Positions 25,150 to 32,491 of a DNA stretch of 64,000 bases are shown here, piece after piece. A model generated the notes under the pieces. That model ran no database searches and had not been told where the DNA came from. It saw only the letters and a program-made list of their open reading frames with translations. Both the position numbers and the translations under genes were made by a program. The DNA is from JAHBNG01 sp039028975 (GTDB lineage: Bacteria; Chloroflexota; Anaerolineae; Caldilineales; Caldilineaceae), in the NCBI GenBank assembly GCA_039028975.1, contig JBCCHB010000037.1, positions 1-64,000 on the forward strand. The letters run 5' to 3'. Within the stretch, counting starts at the first letter, position 1, and every line of letters starts with the position of its first letter.

Positions 25150-27204
25150 TCAATCGAGCTGGTTGATCGAGCCGATAAACAGAAACTTTTTCTCTTCCAG
25201 ATCATCATATTTCCCATCCAAAATTGCCTGACAGCCCGCAATAGCATCTGCCAGCGAAACATATTCACCTACCGTTCCCGTCCACGGTTCTAGGCCAAAT
25301 GATGGCTGGGTCAGGAAACGATCGATTCGTCTCGCCCGGAGAAGGGTCTCCTCTAAGTTTGGATCATCATCGATGTACCAAAGTGTTTCGGGGCCGCCAG
25401 CATCATAGGGATAGCGCAATTCATCGTAACGAGTCATCAGCAGGCGAACCTGGTCAGCAATTTGGGTATGAGGTGTATTCTTTAACTCCTTTTCAAAGAG
25501 CGACGATGTACTCCGGACAGGATCGATGGCTGCATAGAGGCCAGCTTTGGCCCGTCCCATAGAGAAGGTCAGCAGACCATCCAAATCGCTCAGGGTTGGT
25601 GGCAAAACGCCCACCGTGTGGTGCCCATAAACAAGCACAGAGGCACTCGTTAGCGTTGAAAGCTGTGAACGAATTTCGTCTAAGACATCTGACGATGAGG
25701 CAAGTTTACTATCCAGTACCAAAAGGACTTCACGCCCATCCTTTGCTGAATCTTTTACGACGCCAAGTGCTCTTTGCGCTAATGCTAAAGGCTGGGCTGG
25801 ATCATCCGTAGACTGTTCGTAGCAGTAAGTCAGCTCCTTCTCGGCGTCCAATTCACGCAGGTGTACATCCCAAAACTCCTGGTGCGAATGAGCTGTATTC
25901 AGACAGGCAAAGACAACAGCTCCGTTATGAATTTTTTGTACACTGCGGATTATCTGACCGATGACAACCATGAAACCCACACCTGAGTAAGGCGTAAAGA
26001 TTCCGTTGATGCCACCTCGCTTGAGTGGAGCACAAAAGTCGATGATCTTGATGCCTGTTTCCAGCAGCTCGGGGGTTCCCGAGGATGGTGAAATTAATCC
26101 CTTGACAGATGGTTGGGTGGCACCTGCAGCAACGAGTTGCTCTACAATCGTGCTGTGGTTAAGTAACGCAGCCCACTCAACAGGTGTACGACCATGTTGG
26201 TCTTTTGCGTTTACCTTGGCCCCGGCCTTAAGCAGAATATTTACCACTTCATCTCGGTTGCGGATGGCTGCAACGTGGAGTGGTGTCTGAGCATGCGCGC
26301 TCTTTGCATCTACTTTAGCTCCCGCTGTTAATAAGGTTTGGGCGACCTGGGGACGGTTCATGATCGACGCAGTGTGTAGCGGCGACATCTTGGACCGATT
26401 GAGAGCGTTGACATCAGAGCCCATGCCAACGAGCAGATCGACCATCTCGGCATAGCCGTAGCCAACAGCCAGATCGAGGGCCGAGGAGCCGATCCAGTAT
26501 TGGCGTTTGATGGCCATCTTCCATTCGGGTCTGGCTTCAAGTAGCGTTGCATCCTTTTGAATTAAGGAGCGCACGGTCTTTCTTTCATTGTCCAGTACGG
26601 CTGTAAAGAAGAGTACTTGATTGGCGAATTTTTCATCTTGAGAGGGTCTCTGGGACTGAAGTTCTTTTGAAACCATAGGAATCATCCTTTCCTTCAAATT
26701 CTTACGAGCATTGAAAAGCCGCTTCTTGACGGCAGAGATAGGGATCTCTAAAAAGCTGGCGATCTCGTCGTAACTATACCCTTCTACATAGAAGAGAGCG
26801 GTCACGCTACGCTGATTGGCTGGCAACAGCTCGATGGCTGCATGCACATCTCCCCGTACCAGCGCTTCATCCATTAGTGCCGCCGGATCCAATTGGACTG
26901 AGCCAAGGGGACCGGCGTCTTCCAAAGCGACTAGGGTGGCTCGCTTGCCTCGGATTTGGCGATCACTATGCTTCAGCACTATGCGCCGAAACCAGCCAGG
27001 AAAGGCTGCTGGTTCTCGCAGTTTGGCTAGGCTCTGATACGCATCAATGAAAGCATCTTGGGCAGCATCTTGGGCTAAACCATTGTCACCCACTATCGAG
27101 TAGGCATAGGCGTAAGCCATATCTTGAAACCGGTTGACAATCTGGCCGTAAGCCTGATGGTTACCCTGTTGGGCGGTTTGGACGAGCGTTGAGAGATCGA
27201 TCAT
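25150..27204 (-). CDS. Fusion: ECF sigma factor - ankyrin repeats - degenerate F1-ATPase beta-like domain
   Basis: A 684-residue protein. Part 1 (about 1-185) is an ECF-type sigma factor: region 2 (AYAYAYSIVGDNGLAQDAAQ) and region 4 (GYSYDEIASFLEIPISAVKK). Part 2 (about 235-365) is three to four ankyrin repeats (MSPLHTASIMNRPQVAQTLL, TPLHVAAIRNRDEVVNILLK). Part 3 (about 370-684) matches the F1 beta subunit without its N-terminal barrel: LLETGIKIIDFCAPLKRGG, AAIDPVRSTSSL, RARRIDRFLTQPSF, ILDGKYDDLEEKKF. Walker A is lost (TPYSGVGFM where GGAGVGKT is expected), as is the catalytic GER region; EVLLVLDS keeps Walker B. It is probably a nucleotide-sensing or inert scaffold. The start at 27204 is preferred because the upstream 18 residues translate low-complexity spacer. 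Confidence 0.85.
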   Translation of the reverse strand: MIDLSTLVQTAQQGNHQAYGQIVNRFQDMAYAYAYSIVGDNGLAQDAAQDAFIDAYQSLAKLREPAAFPGWFRRIVLKHSDRQIRGKRATLVALEDAGPLGSVQLDPAALMDEALVRGDVHAAIELLPANQRSVTALFYVEGYSYDEIASFLEIPISAVKKRLFNARKNLKERMIPMVSKELQSQRPSQDEKFANQVLFFTAVLDNERKTVRSLIQKDATLLEARPEWKMAIKRQYWIGSSALDLAVGYGYAEMVDLLVGMGSDVNALNRSKMSPLHTASIMNRPQVAQTLLTAGAKVDAKSAHAQTPLHVAAIRNRDEVVNILLKAGAKVNAKDQHGRTPVEWAALLNHSTIVEQLVAAGATQPSVKGLISPSSGTPELLETGIKIIDFCAPLKRGGINGIFTPYSGVGFMVVIGQIIRSVQKIHNGAVVFACLNTAHSHQEFWDVHLRELDAEKELTYCYEQSTDDPAQPLALAQRALGVVKDSAKDGREVLLVLDSKLASSSDVLDEIRSQLSTLTSASVLVYGHHTVGVLPPTLSDLDGLLTFSMGRAKAGLYAAIDPVRSTSSLFEKELKNTPHTQIADQVRLLMTRYDELRYPYDAGGPETLWYIDDDPNLEETLLRARRIDRFLTQPSFGLEPWTGTVGEYVSLADAIAGCQAILDGKYDDLEEKKFLFIGSINQLD

Positions 27205-27268
27205 TATTTGGTAATCGGTTGACGGTAATCGGTAATTGATCACTGGCAAATTGGTCATCAGTGATACT

Positions 27269-27332
27269 ACCGGACTTACTGACCACCGGACTTACTGACC
27301 ACCGGACTTACTGACCACCGAACTTATTGATT
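27269..27332. repeat. 16-bp tandem repeat, four units
   Basis: Three exact copies of ACCGGACTTACTGACC and one diverged copy, directly upstream of the sigma-ankyrin fusion gene. The array may lie in its promoter region; copy number could affect expression. Confidence 0.85.
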
Positions 27333-27457
27333 AACTATATTAATTGAAGGCCTTCAATGATAAGTCCCAAATTGACTTGGATATGTTACCCTGGGTTTGA
27401 AAGAATGGAAGAATTCGAAGGAGATTACTGGGGAGTTTGTGGATTTTTGTTAAGCAA

Positions 27458-27508
27458 TTGACAAATGAGATTATTTGCGCTACAGTATTGTAGACAGAAC
27501 AGTCTACA
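27458..27508 (+). promoter_or_regulatory. Promoter and operator of the toxin-antitoxin operon
   Basis: Consensus -35 TTGACA (27458-27463), 17-nt spacer and -10 TACAGT (27481-27486). Immediately after lies the inverted repeat TGTAGAC-N6-GTCTACA (27489-27508), well placed for binding by the ribbon-helix-helix antitoxin and autorepression. Confidence 0.7.
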
Positions 27509-27538
27509 TCTAATTATGCTTCATAAGGAGTAGGAATT

Positions 27539-27787
27539 ATGAGCACCACAACAATTCGGGTTACTCGGGAAACGCGCGATATTCTGAACGAAATGGCTCA
27601 ACGGGCAGGAACGACCATGCAATCAATCATTGATCAAGCATTGGACCTATACCGTCGCCAGCAAATGCTGAGCGCAATCAATAATGCTTATGCCGCGTTA
27701 AGTAATGATGACGAAGCTTGGTCTGATTTGGAAGCCGAGCGATCGGAATGGGATGGGACGCTGTCGGATGGATTAGAGGAGATTTAG
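27539..27787 (+). CDS. Ribbon-helix-helix antitoxin
   Basis: An 82-residue protein. The N-terminus (TTIRVTRETRDILNEMAQRA) is a CopG/MetJ/Arc-type DNA-binding strand and helix; the acidic C-terminus (DDEAWSDLEAERSEWDGTL) should wrap the toxin. AAGGAG precedes the ATG. Its stop codon overlaps the GTG start of the toxin gene, the usual order for a type II pair. Confidence 0.85.
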   Translation: MSTTTIRVTRETRDILNEMAQRAGTTMQSIIDQALDLYRRQQMLSAINNAYAALSNDDEAWSDLEAERSEWDGTLSDGLEEI

Positions 27788-28134
27788 TGGCTAATCTTCC
27801 AGAGCGTGGTGAGATTTGGCTCGCTAACCTTAATCCGACAAAAGGTCATGAGCAATCAGGTCTTCGACCTGTTTTGGTCGTTTCGGCCACGCTTTTTAGC
27901 CAAGGACCAGCGCAACTAGTGATTGTTCTTCCCATTACAAGCAGAGACCGAAACATCCCTGCACACGTGGCTGTCGATCCACCTGAAGGAGGGCTGACAG
28001 TACGCAGTTTTATTCTCTGCGACGCCATTCGGTCAATCTCTCGCAACCGTCTTACATCAAGTGCATGGGGAACAGTTGGCAATAAAACAATGGCCAAAGT
28101 TGAGGACTTTTTACGACTGTTATTAGAACTGTAG
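27787..28134 (+). CDS. MazF/PemK-type toxin endoribonuclease
   Basis: A 115-residue MazF-fold protein that likely cleaves mRNA. It shows the typical N-terminus (PERGEIWLANLNPTKGHEQS, with RPVLVVS next) and the later stretch FILCDAIRSISRNRL. The GTG start at 27787 is chosen because AGGAG lies 5 nt upstream and the extension from 27748 would translate the antitoxin end out of frame. It shares one base with the antitoxin stop codon. Confidence 0.87.
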   Translation: MANLPERGEIWLANLNPTKGHEQSGLRPVLVVSATLFSQGPAQLVIVLPITSRDRNIPAHVAVDPPEGGLTVRSFILCDAIRSISRNRLTSSAWGTVGNKTMAKVEDFLRLLLEL

Positions 28135-28224
28135 GCGAGATACTTCTAGGAACGAGAATTAGATACCTTCGTCATTGGATTGGGCCACACCCGGATGAAA
28201 CGAGCAAGTTATTTGGCCCATTTC

Positions 28225-30159
28225 TTAATTCAAAGCAAGCGGCAAAAAGATGGCTTGCAAAGACGTACCTGTAGGCTCCTCTTGCACCGTTAGTGTGACG
28301 GTAAGTCGAGCGCTTGCCTCTGCACTTGTTGCATTGTGTGGTGTGACTACCAAATGAGCTGTGTGCTCACCGACTGGCAATCCCACCGCATTGGCCCGGA
28401 CCTCAACTTGAGCACCATTGATGGGAGCCCCTTCTAGCCAAGCCGCACTGCTGCTAATTGTCCATCGTTGAGCGCAATTGCTGCAATTGACCTCAACCAG
28501 ATCTCCAAAGGTAACTTGGCCATCTTTGACGGTTTCTAATGAAACTGTTTCGTAGTTTAGCGTTGCCCCGGGCGTGCTTGTCGGTTCAGGCGTTGGTGTT
28601 GGCGCATCTGGGGTTGGGGTTGGGGTTGCTGTTGGCGGAACCGGCGTCGGTGATGGTGTCGTCGGTACAATCGACTCGGCTCCGACCACGACTGGTGCTA
28701 TGTGAAATGGATCTGAGACTGCGCCATCATCTTGAACCGTGCGAACCAGTACGCCACGGCTTCGATGGGCTGGTCTGGCGGTAGACCAATTGAAGTCCTC
28801 TGTGAAGAGAATCGAGTCTGTATAAAACGAGACGCCATCGAAGAAAACCGTCTGTGGAGATGCTTTGCGTATATGCACTTCTAAAAGGGCTGGCTTATAG
28901 TCGGTGGGTACCGTAAAGCGAATTGGAAATTCCTGATATCCGTTCGTCTCCGTAAAGTCAGTTCCTCTAAGCGCTAAGTTTCCATATACCGTACCGTCAC
29001 CCCGTACATCTAGATGAATGATCTCATCCGTTGCTTGGTTGTTGTCTACCTTTAGTCGAACATAGGCAATCATTTCCAGCCCTGGAATATGCTCCTGGCT
29101 CCAAACAATGGTATAGGCATCTTGTCTGCTTGCACTCATCTCTTGGGCTTGCCCGCCGCGAGCGGACGCATCACTGACAGTTTCGACGTTGCCAAATGCC
29201 ACTTGCATATTGGCATCACTTTCACAGATTTCCCAGTCAAGACTAATCTGGACCGCGTGGGCTCCATCTGCTTGGGGAAGCTGGCTTGTGATCATCGCAC
29301 GAGTCAAATTGGTACGCACAGAAGGGTAAAAATCTAGCGTCTGATCCAACACAGGTGCATCACCCAAGTAGATGCGGTCGCTGCGGAAAAGACGGCGACC
29401 ATCAGCATCTTTGGTCATTGCGTAAACCGTGCGCCAACCTGTTCCAGCTTCTAGCTTCCAACTCTTTTCTTGGGTAAAAGGCTCCCAAGTCGCTCCAGCA
29501 AAATCTGGGCTGTTGGCGATCATCATCTCTACGGCTGGGCCAATGCCAGTTAAGCCAGCGCGTACAAAGTGGTCATAGAGGTATAGAGAAACATCGTCAC
29601 TAGTAGTCGACGGGGCTTCGTTGTTAATAATTAATGGAGAGATGCTAGAATCAAAGGCAAAATCCTGTACAATATAACCTTTGTCCTCAAGGAAAAAGTT
29701 TCCAACGCCAATCTCCGTGTAAGTACCATTTAGGATATTTGCACGGTGTCCATCGCTGTTCATCCACATATCAACAGCTGCTGATGACGTAACCTGACCA
29801 CAAGCCACGTTCTCTGCCCACGCCTGCGCACCATTCATGCCAACGTAGTGTAAACGCTCGCCAATCCCGCGGTTGAGTGAGTCTGTATGGCCGCAGTAAC
29901 TTCCACCAAGATTCACAATCGCATCTTCTGCGAAGAGAAGAGATGCTTCCGTCAGCTCTTTGGACATCTTCAATGGCGCTAACCCGTGGGCTCTGCGCTG
30001 TAGGTTTGTGTAATAGGCTACGAATTCTGCATCAAGGAGCTGATCGCCCGATTGAAAAGATTGCGCCTTTACCACAGAGTCCGTTCCATTCCATGAAAAA
30101 ATCAGATTGATGAAGGGTAGAGTAAGGAAGGCAAATAGAAAAAAAATCACTCTATTCAT
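28225..30159 (-). CDS. Secreted CAP-domain (SCP/PR-1-like) protein
   Basis: A 644-residue exported protein. Signal peptide at 1-30 (MNRVIFFLFAFLTLPFINLI). A CAP domain follows, with the conserved His and Glu positions in CGHTDSLNRG and AQAWAENVACG and the signature MWMNSDGHRANILNGTYTEI. The middle has a carbohydrate-binding-like beta domain, then a Pro/Thr linker and a BACON-like domain. The C-terminus ends AIFLPLALN. The start at 30159 is chosen over 30216 because it gives a clean signal peptide. Function of bacterial CAP proteins is mostly unknown. Confidence 0.8.
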   Translation of the reverse strand: MNRVIFFLFAFLTLPFINLIFSWNGTDSVVKAQSFQSGDQLLDAEFVAYYTNLQRRAHGLAPLKMSKELTEASLLFAEDAIVNLGGSYCGHTDSLNRGIGERLHYVGMNGAQAWAENVACGQVTSSAAVDMWMNSDGHRANILNGTYTEIGVGNFFLEDKGYIVQDFAFDSSISPLIINNEAPSTTSDDVSLYLYDHFVRAGLTGIGPAVEMMIANSPDFAGATWEPFTQEKSWKLEAGTGWRTVYAMTKDADGRRLFRSDRIYLGDAPVLDQTLDFYPSVRTNLTRAMITSQLPQADGAHAVQISLDWEICESDANMQVAFGNVETVSDASARGGQAQEMSASRQDAYTIVWSQEHIPGLEMIAYVRLKVDNNQATDEIIHLDVRGDGTVYGNLALRGTDFTETNGYQEFPIRFTVPTDYKPALLEVHIRKASPQTVFFDGVSFYTDSILFTEDFNWSTARPAHRSRGVLVRTVQDDGAVSDPFHIAPVVVGAESIVPTTPSPTPVPPTATPTPTPDAPTPTPEPTSTPGATLNYETVSLETVKDGQVTFGDLVEVNCSNCAQRWTISSSAAWLEGAPINGAQVEVRANAVGLPVGEHTAHLVVTPHNATSAEASARLTVTLTVQEEPTGTSLQAIFLPLALN

Positions 30160-30216
30160 TGGAAAAATAAATCCCGAACAAACGTAGCACAATAAGGACA
30201 AGAAATGTAAGAGCAA

Positions 30217-30642
30217 TAAGGAGATGATTTGACTAAAACTTTAAGCAATAAGGCTGATAAAGGATTGGCTTATCAACTGTAGTACATTTAGCCGACCATG
30301 GGCTGAGTGGAATCGTTGACGGTTGAATCGGATAAACATTTAAATACTATGTAGTATGAAGACTAAACTTTTGTAATCAAACGGATCTTTGTACAAGTTG
30401 GAGTACGTTGATGGGGGTAACCGTCCTTGGCTTGATTATAACCGCTTTGATAAATAAATACGATTAGATACGTATCTATAAATATACGAAATGATACGGT
30501 TTTTCATACTCTAAGGCTACTTATACCATACGTTTTGGCAAAAAGTTTAAATTAAGAAGATTTCGTAAAGTAATGTTAATTGGAAATAGGGAATCTGTCA
30601 ATAGGTTGAATAGTAGACTGCGTCAGGTACCTATCAGGTAGT
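30217..30642. other. AT-rich gene-free stretch
   Basis: About 425 bp with no credible gene. It contains the short palindrome GATACGTATC near 30470 and several ATACG-like words. It probably holds the promoter of the CAP gene and the 3' end of the nucleotidyltransferase gene. Nothing else is recognisable. Confidence 0.5.
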
Positions 30643-31728
30643 TTATCGGTCATTTGTAGGTAAGTCATCAGGTGAATCCATATCCATCAATTGTTCTAGT
30701 GGAACTGAAATCGTAACCAGCTTATCTTGATTTTGACGCAGGATGATTTTCCCACCTACATCCCCATGAACTTGGAGCATCTCCGGCCAGAATGCGCTAT
30801 CAAATAAGGCTGGTGCTCCCCTTGCATTTCCATAGACAGCAGGGGCTACGAGCTGAGCACCATCTCGCCATTGACGGAAGAGACGTCGCAACACTGTAGA
30901 CCGAAGGTAAGGCTGGTCTACAGGCATAAAAATTATCGGCGAGAAGAGCCTCCAGGACTCGTCCATATTTGCCTCGTCCATTATCCATCTTATGGCTGAT
31001 CTCATGCTGGACGACTGGCCTTCCTTCCATGCCGGATTGTGTACGACTGTAAGACGAGGGTTTGGGGAAAGTTTAGCACCTTCTAAGGTCTGCTCAACTT
31101 GATCCGCATAGGCTCCGGTGATAAGTAGGATGCGATGGGCACCGCTTTCTAAAGCCGTTTCAACCGCCCGGTTGACCATCGGGACACCCAGAACGGGCAC
31201 AAGCTGTTTGGCACGCCCCATACGGCTACTTTGTCCAGCAGCCAAAACCACTACAGTAAATGGTGACCACCGTTCTATGAGTGTGAGAGAGAATGCATCG
31301 AACACATCTTGGAGCGCGTCCCACTCTGCCCTGTCAGATCGCACAAGCGATCCACTCATTGTATCAGATTGTTGTACACCTATAACTTCTTCCCATCTGC
31401 GGGGTTGCTCTTGATCTGCCGCCTGAGCAATAAGAATTGTCTTCTGCTGCTGGATCAAGCGATTGGCCACAAGACGCGCAATGATTTGATCGGTACTTGT
31501 TGGACCGACAAGCAGAACAGGCAGTAGTTTTGCTGCTTCAGCACCCTCTTCGGTCGGCCGCTGCCGATAATGAAACTGAATTAACTCATTCACTATTTGG
31601 ATCGGACTTCCATCTTTTTGCTGATGCGGAATCGAGAGTAACGGTAGATTGATGGGTAAGCGTTCAGTCCCCTGACCCTGCGTGGAGGAGTGAAGAGTTA
31701 CATTGATGGGATTTCTGATGGTATCCAT
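30643..31728 (-). CDS. MocA/MobA-like molybdenum cofactor nucleotidyltransferase
   Basis: A 361-residue protein. Residues about 160-361 form the NTP-transferase fold, with VVLAAGQSSRMGRAKQLVPV at the nucleotide-binding loop and MPVDQPYLRSTVL at the metal site, as in molybdopterin cytidylyltransferase MocA. The N-terminal 150 residues (PVLLVGPTSTDQIIARLVAN) resemble the C-terminal half of the YqeC accessory protein, with which MocA domains are often fused; the P-loop of YqeC is not visible. A TTG start at 31764 is an alternative. No molybdoenzyme genes are near. Confidence 0.75.
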   Translation of the reverse strand: MDTIRNPINVTLHSSTQGQGTERLPINLPLLSIPHQQKDGSPIQIVNELIQFHYRQRPTEEGAEAAKLLPVLLVGPTSTDQIIARLVANRLIQQQKTILIAQAADQEQPRRWEEVIGVQQSDTMSGSLVRSDRAEWDALQDVFDAFSLTLIERWSPFTVVVLAAGQSSRMGRAKQLVPVLGVPMVNRAVETALESGAHRILLITGAYADQVEQTLEGAKLSPNPRLTVVHNPAWKEGQSSSMRSAIRWIMDEANMDESWRLFSPIIFMPVDQPYLRSTVLRRLFRQWRDGAQLVAPAVYGNARGAPALFDSAFWPEMLQVHGDVGGKIILRQNQDKLVTISVPLEQLMDMDSPDDLPTNDR

Positions 31729-31952
31729 CCGTCTAGGGTAATCTGAGTTCAATTGATCTGCCAAATGGGGTAATCTCGTAGTGAATGCAACAGTTGATTT
31801 CTACACATAAATGACCCGATCGAAGGTGTCTCCTCTTTCACGATAATTTTTCTCTAAATTAACACTATTTTTGCGTTAATACGCTATACTTTTGCTACAA
31901 GGCTTCCGCTAATCCACGCTTTATTTGGGTTGTACCCAATGCGGAGAAAAAT

Positions 31953-32396
31953 ATGGAACAGACTAATCAAACTTTCGGAAACAGCTCTTCCGCCGACGCT
32001 AAGCAGGCAAAATTGCACACAGTGATCGGCTTTGTTATGCCGGAGAAATATGACACAGCAATTTGTCAACCTCACCCCAGGTTGCCTCACTTAACGGGGC
32101 AATGGCCCGATGGAGACAAGTTTCAAATTGTCATTGCCCAAAATAATTTCATTATTGGACGGGCACCCGATTCAAACTTGGTTGTTCCCCAATCAGCTCC
32201 ATATGTCTCTAGCCGCCATATAGAGATTCAAAAAATGCCTACGGGATATGCTGTCGTCGATCTAAATAGCACAAATGGAACCCGTCTGAATCATCGCCCT
32301 ATTTTCGCAATGGACGCCACAAAGTTGGATGACGGAGATTCGATTCAGATTGGCCCTGTGGATGCTGAACTTTCCTTGCACTTTCGCCTTCCATAG
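31953..32396 (+). CDS. FHA-domain protein
   Basis: A 147-residue soluble protein. Its second half is a forkhead-associated domain that binds phosphothreonine peptides: FIIGRAPDSNLVVP, SSRHIEIQ and LNSTNGTRLN carry the conserved Gly-Arg, Ser-Arg-His and Asn-Gly motifs. GGAG precedes the ATG. It lies 84 bp upstream of the phospholipase gene and may be in the same unit. A likely partner of Ser/Thr kinases such as the one encoded at 43244. Confidence 0.88.
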   Translation: MEQTNQTFGNSSSADAKQAKLHTVIGFVMPEKYDTAICQPHPRLPHLTGQWPDGDKFQIVIAQNNFIIGRAPDSNLVVPQSAPYVSSRHIEIQKMPTGYAVVDLNSTNGTRLNHRPIFAMDATKLDDGDSIQIGPVDAELSLHFRLP

Positions 32397-32427
32397 CGTT
32401 TGATGGAGAAGGCAAAAAACAATAGCG

Positions 32428-32491
32428 TAAAAGTCACACACAGCCGTCCAGGAAGCACGCCCTATGCGGCCTAGCCAAGTATGTGCGACTT
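32428..32491. repeat. Inverted repeat across the phospholipase start
   Basis: Arms AAAAGTCACACA and TGTGCGACTTTT (one mismatch) enclose AAGCACGCCCTATGCGGCC, a unit also found at 7432-7450. The first possible ATG of the next gene (32481) lies inside the right arm. Confidence 0.5.

Noticed and set aside
25150..27204. Functional ATP synthase beta subunit
   Set aside because: Walker A and the catalytic GER region are lost, the N-terminal barrel is absent and no other atp genes are near.
27269..27332. CRISPR array
   Set aside because: Contiguous 16-bp repeats without spacers, no cas genes in the window.
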